A stretch of DNA of 64,000 nucleotides from Hypericum androsaemum (lineage: Eukaryota; Streptophyta; Magnoliopsida; Malpighiales; Hypericaceae): assembly GCA_963995505.1 (NCBI GenBank), contig OZ023187.1, forward strand, positions 255,501 through 319,500, read 5' to 3'. This document shows positions 61,279 through 64,000 of this stretch, in pieces (position 1 is the first letter of the stretch; each line of letters starts with the position of its first letter). The notes beneath the pieces are model-generated. The model had not been told where the DNA came from. It worked only from the letters and a program-made list of their open reading frames with translations, and searched no databases. The position numbers and the translations under genes were made by a program.

Positions 61279-61327
61279 ACTTTGTCTAAATAAATTCGGG
61301 GGCCGAATTTTTATAAGAAGAGGAGAA
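61279..61327 (+). promoter_or_regulatory. Element 4 pre-PPT hairpin and polypurine tract
   Basis: AAATTCGGGGGCCGAATTT (61292-61310) is followed by TTATAAG and the purine run AAGAAGAGGAGAA directly before the LTR TG at 61328. Relative to the copy at 54467 the loop is GGGGGC instead of GGGGAC. Confidence 0.88.
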
Positions 61328-64000
61328 TGTAATACCCGACCATATAAGTTAAGCTAAGTTAAATTTAATCAAATATACTAAGTCGCTTAGTTAAATATGA
61401 TATTACATGTTGGAAAATAGCAATGCAAATTAGTGCTCGAGATATTCTAAAAATGTGGTTGAATAAAATTTTGAACAACCTATGGATTGTCCAAGCATTT
61501 TAGTGACAAATTAAGCCGCTAGATGTATTTGGTGAATTGAACGATTTAGAATGTAGATGGTACTTAATAGATAAAAAAATGAAGCTAGATTTTGTTAACA
61601 TTTAAAGAAACAAAGAACTCAGAAGTAAATAACCCAATGGTGAAACGTGGCAAGTAATAAACCTTGTCATTGTTATAAATGAAAAGAAAGTGGCCAGAGT
61701 CCTAGTTTAGATAAATACCACTAATTCATTAAAATTAATAAAGAAGGAAGCAAGGATAAAATAATTTGTAGATAAGAATTAATTAAGTAAAATAGGATAA
61801 GTCAAAAAAAAGAGAAGAAAGGAGACGTGGCAGTTTAAAAAGTCTCCACAAAGGACAGTTATCATTATAAAACTAAGTTGGAATGGATCAAGTTTGGCAA
61901 CAGATAAGTATTGTAAGAAATTAAAAAAAAAGTAATTAAACGTGGCTGTTAAAAGAAATGACAGCGAAGTAAAGGAGAAGAAGTAAGGCTGTGGAAAGAA
62001 TATATCTTGGTTGTTGGGTTCAAAGTTGGTCATTCTCTTGTTTCCACCAAACCATAAATAAATAAATAAAATTTAACAGATTGGATAGCCATAGAAGACT
62101 AACCGAAATGGAACAAGAAGAAGTCCACCAGAAAAAAGAAAAGGATCTTAGTAAGGTAAACTTATTCTATTATTTTAGCATGATTGATTACGAATAAATT
62201 TACCTACAGCTAACTAATATCCGTGGATGAATTAGCAGTGAAAGAAATTGGAAAGAATGAATTGTAACTTATGGGAAAGATAACAAAGGTAAAAAAGAAA
62301 GGTTATCAATATAATTAGAAGATGAGTCGATGATTACTTAAATTCAAGTGGAGGAATTGAACATAGAATAAAGTATGATTAAATTATGATTTCAGAGAAT
62401 TAGAGTTGTAAGGATCAGTTAATGAAGTTTGGGACATACTTGAATTATGGACATTAAAATTATTTGTCCCATTTTGGAATCTAGTTGAATAGAAATAAAA
62501 TTAAGATTTAGCTTTAATGAGTGTAAAATGGTTTCGGAAGGCTCGGAGAGTGTTCTAATTCATGACTATAAAGGTTACAATATTTAAATTGGTAAAAAGT
62601 TTCCTAAGACTATGACTGTTTGGATGAAAATTGGGAATTAATCAAGATGTTTCTTAATCTTGAATAGGGAATTGAAATGATTATCGAAAGAATTATAAAT
62701 AGTTTGTGTTACTTGGATTATAATGAAGGTCGCCAATTTTGAATGTCAATTGAAATATATTTTTGAAGATTTTGTTGGAGTTGGTTAAGAAAATTTAAAT
62801 TATATTTGAATCAATATGAACGATGAGTATTTCAACAGGTTTTGAAACTTAAAGGAAGCTTGAGTGAGATATTGTGGTATTGAACATGGAATGTAAAGTG
62901 AAGGAATCTGTATTTTGAAAGCACGATGGATGCAATTTAATTATCAGCCAAAATCTGTAAACAAATAATATGCTACTCGTGCTTTATTTGGCGTACTCTA
63001 TTTATTTGTCATAATCTGAATATGGTAATGTGAGTGCATTTTGTGCATTTATCATATGAGCATATTGTATGACATTATGATTTGTGAAAGTTTGTTCCAT
63101 CTGGCCCAGCGGGGGCACTTGATATATTTGGTATGTTTTGTAGCCTATGAATTTGTTGTGATATGAAAGTCTGTTATATGGATGGCTCAGCTCTGTGATA
63201 TGGACGTTTAGTAGGCAGAGATCTACCCGTGACCAACCGGGGATATTGGCATATGTGCACATATAATGAGGATACAATGGATTCTGATATGATTTGTTTG
63301 GCCGGCGGGGTTAGTTTCTGATGGCGCCTTTGAGATATGGTATCCTCGTGTCGGGGTTGGAGTGACACTATCTAGGTCTTGCTGAATGTTCATCAGTTCT
63401 GCTATATGATATTGGAATTATGTGTCATGTGTCAAATTGCGTGAAGGTATAGAACGTTGCGTAGTTTGCTCATGTTTCTGTGACTTTGTGATTATATGCT
63501 ATATTTGGTCATCTGGTAAGTATGACTTTTGAATAATGTACATCTCCGCATAATTTATTTGCCATGTTAGTTATATGCATGTTTTAGGTATGTTTGTGCA
63601 TTGAGTAGCTAAATAAATTGCGATGCATATCTTATTTGTTTACTGAGTGTTCCAAAACACTCATCCCCCACCAGTTTTGCAGGAACTCGAATACGAGTTG
63701 TATTGGTTCGGAGATCTACTCAGATCGTACTAAGTATGCTTTATTCTCTGGGACTGGTCTGGAGGTCTCCAGTTTGTATTTTTCTTATTGATCTAGAAGC
63801 TCCGTAGTCACATGATTTATTTTGATCTTGGGAGTATGTAATAAAAAGAAAAAGCTTGGCTTATATTTTGTAAATTTGGAATATGATACTAAAGATCATT
63901 AGGTTTTAAATTTTATGTTTAAATGCTTATGGTTATAAATTTGCATACGTTAGAGGCTAGTTAGATTTATTTTGTGAATAACATGAATTGGAGTTGAGCA
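61328..64000 (+). repeat. Element 4 right LTR, truncated by window end
   Basis: It matches 54503-57180 with a few per cent differences. The last roughly 35 bp and any target duplication lie outside the window. The palindrome GAGTGTTCCAAAACACTC is at 63645-63662. Confidence 0.93.

Larger units (their letters stand above)
57216..61327 (+). pseudogene. Element 4 internal region: heavily decayed gag-pol
   Basis: This 4.1 kb between PBS and PPT has no open frame longer than about 65 codons. Around 59835-60010 I can match ordered traces of RT by reading through stops: a segment where SFLGLAGYY would lie (TTTTTTGGC near 59854), then one resembling the LTRLT-KK region near 59930, then CAAGAACTA (Gln-Glu-Leu of FQELK) near 59972. 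Spacing is close to that in element 1. Possible integrase traces near 60400 are weaker. I therefore favour an old autonomous element over a coding-free derivative. Confidence 0.5.
54503..64000 (+). mobile_element. Element 4: decayed Tekay-like element, cut by the window end
   Basis: Plus-strand order: LTR 54503-57215, PBS 57220-57231, internal region 57216-61327, LTR 61328-64000 (about 35 bp short of its end). LTR ends and blocks (TGTAATACCCGACC; GGCGCCTTTGAGATATGGTATCC; GCGCCGGTCACCGACC; GGTCGTGACA) are those of the solo LTR and, more distantly, element 2, in opposite orientation. The internal region has no long frame but retains traces of RT. Because an internal tail also precedes the left LTR, this is part of an LTR-internal-LTR-internal chain. 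Confidence 0.9.

Noticed and set aside
57216..61327. Element 4 as a non-coding large retrotransposon derivative
   Set aside because: Length and ordered RT-like traces fit a decayed autonomous element better, though this is not proven.

Overview
The window looks like constitutive heterochromatin from a flowering plant nuclear genome. Evidence: Ty3/gypsy LTR retrotransposons with the plant initiator-tRNA-Met primer site (TGGTATCAGAGC), Tekay/Del-like chromoviruses with a C-terminal chromodomain, an Athila-like element, and a Mutator-like foldback element with a 9-bp target duplication. The species cannot be named from sequence alone. I see no host protein-coding gene, no tRNA or rRNA gene, no CRISPR array and no operon-type structure.

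Layout. 1-3090: AT-rich non-satellite flank with a probable old Athila-type LTR relic and short repeats. 3091-54459: one originally continuous, single-orientation minisatellite/satellite array built from two 12-bp half units (GCCAAATTCTTC and GCCTCATTCTTC, together a 24-bp unit). It survives as four blocks (3091-10423, 20149-28229, 30862-36517, 53971-54459; about 21.5 kb) because retrotransposons inserted into it. The insertions are: element 1 (10424-20143, minus strand, Tekay-like, TSD AATAC); a solo LTR (28230-30861, TSD CCTCA); and element 2 (36518-53970, minus strand, Tekay-like, TSD ATTCT). Element 2 itself holds a 646-bp Mutator-like foldback element in its 3' LTR (36580-37225, TSD ATATAATAA) and a 7.5-kb Athila-like element 3 in its 5' LTR (45133-52666, minus strand, TSD TACGC). 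Removing each element plus one TSD restores the satellite register. From 54455 to the window end is element 4 on the plus strand: the tail of an internal region with polypurine tract, a complete LTR, PBS, a heavily decayed internal region, and a second LTR cut off by the window end.

All retroelement genes are broken by stops, frameshifts, duplications or deletions. Element 2 has lost a reverse transcriptase catalytic Asp, and element 3 an integrase catalytic Asp. The order of events is clear: satellite amplification, then insertion of element 1, element 2 and the solo-LTR parent, then elements nested in element 2. The most unusual object is the 24-bp satellite: strongly strand-asymmetric, with variation dominated by decay of its single CpG motif, open in several reading frames because its period is a multiple of three, and carrying register-shift variants, higher-order copies and one exact 67-bp inverted duplication. 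I found no new gene system; the interest lies in the satellite and in the rearrangements inside the elements.
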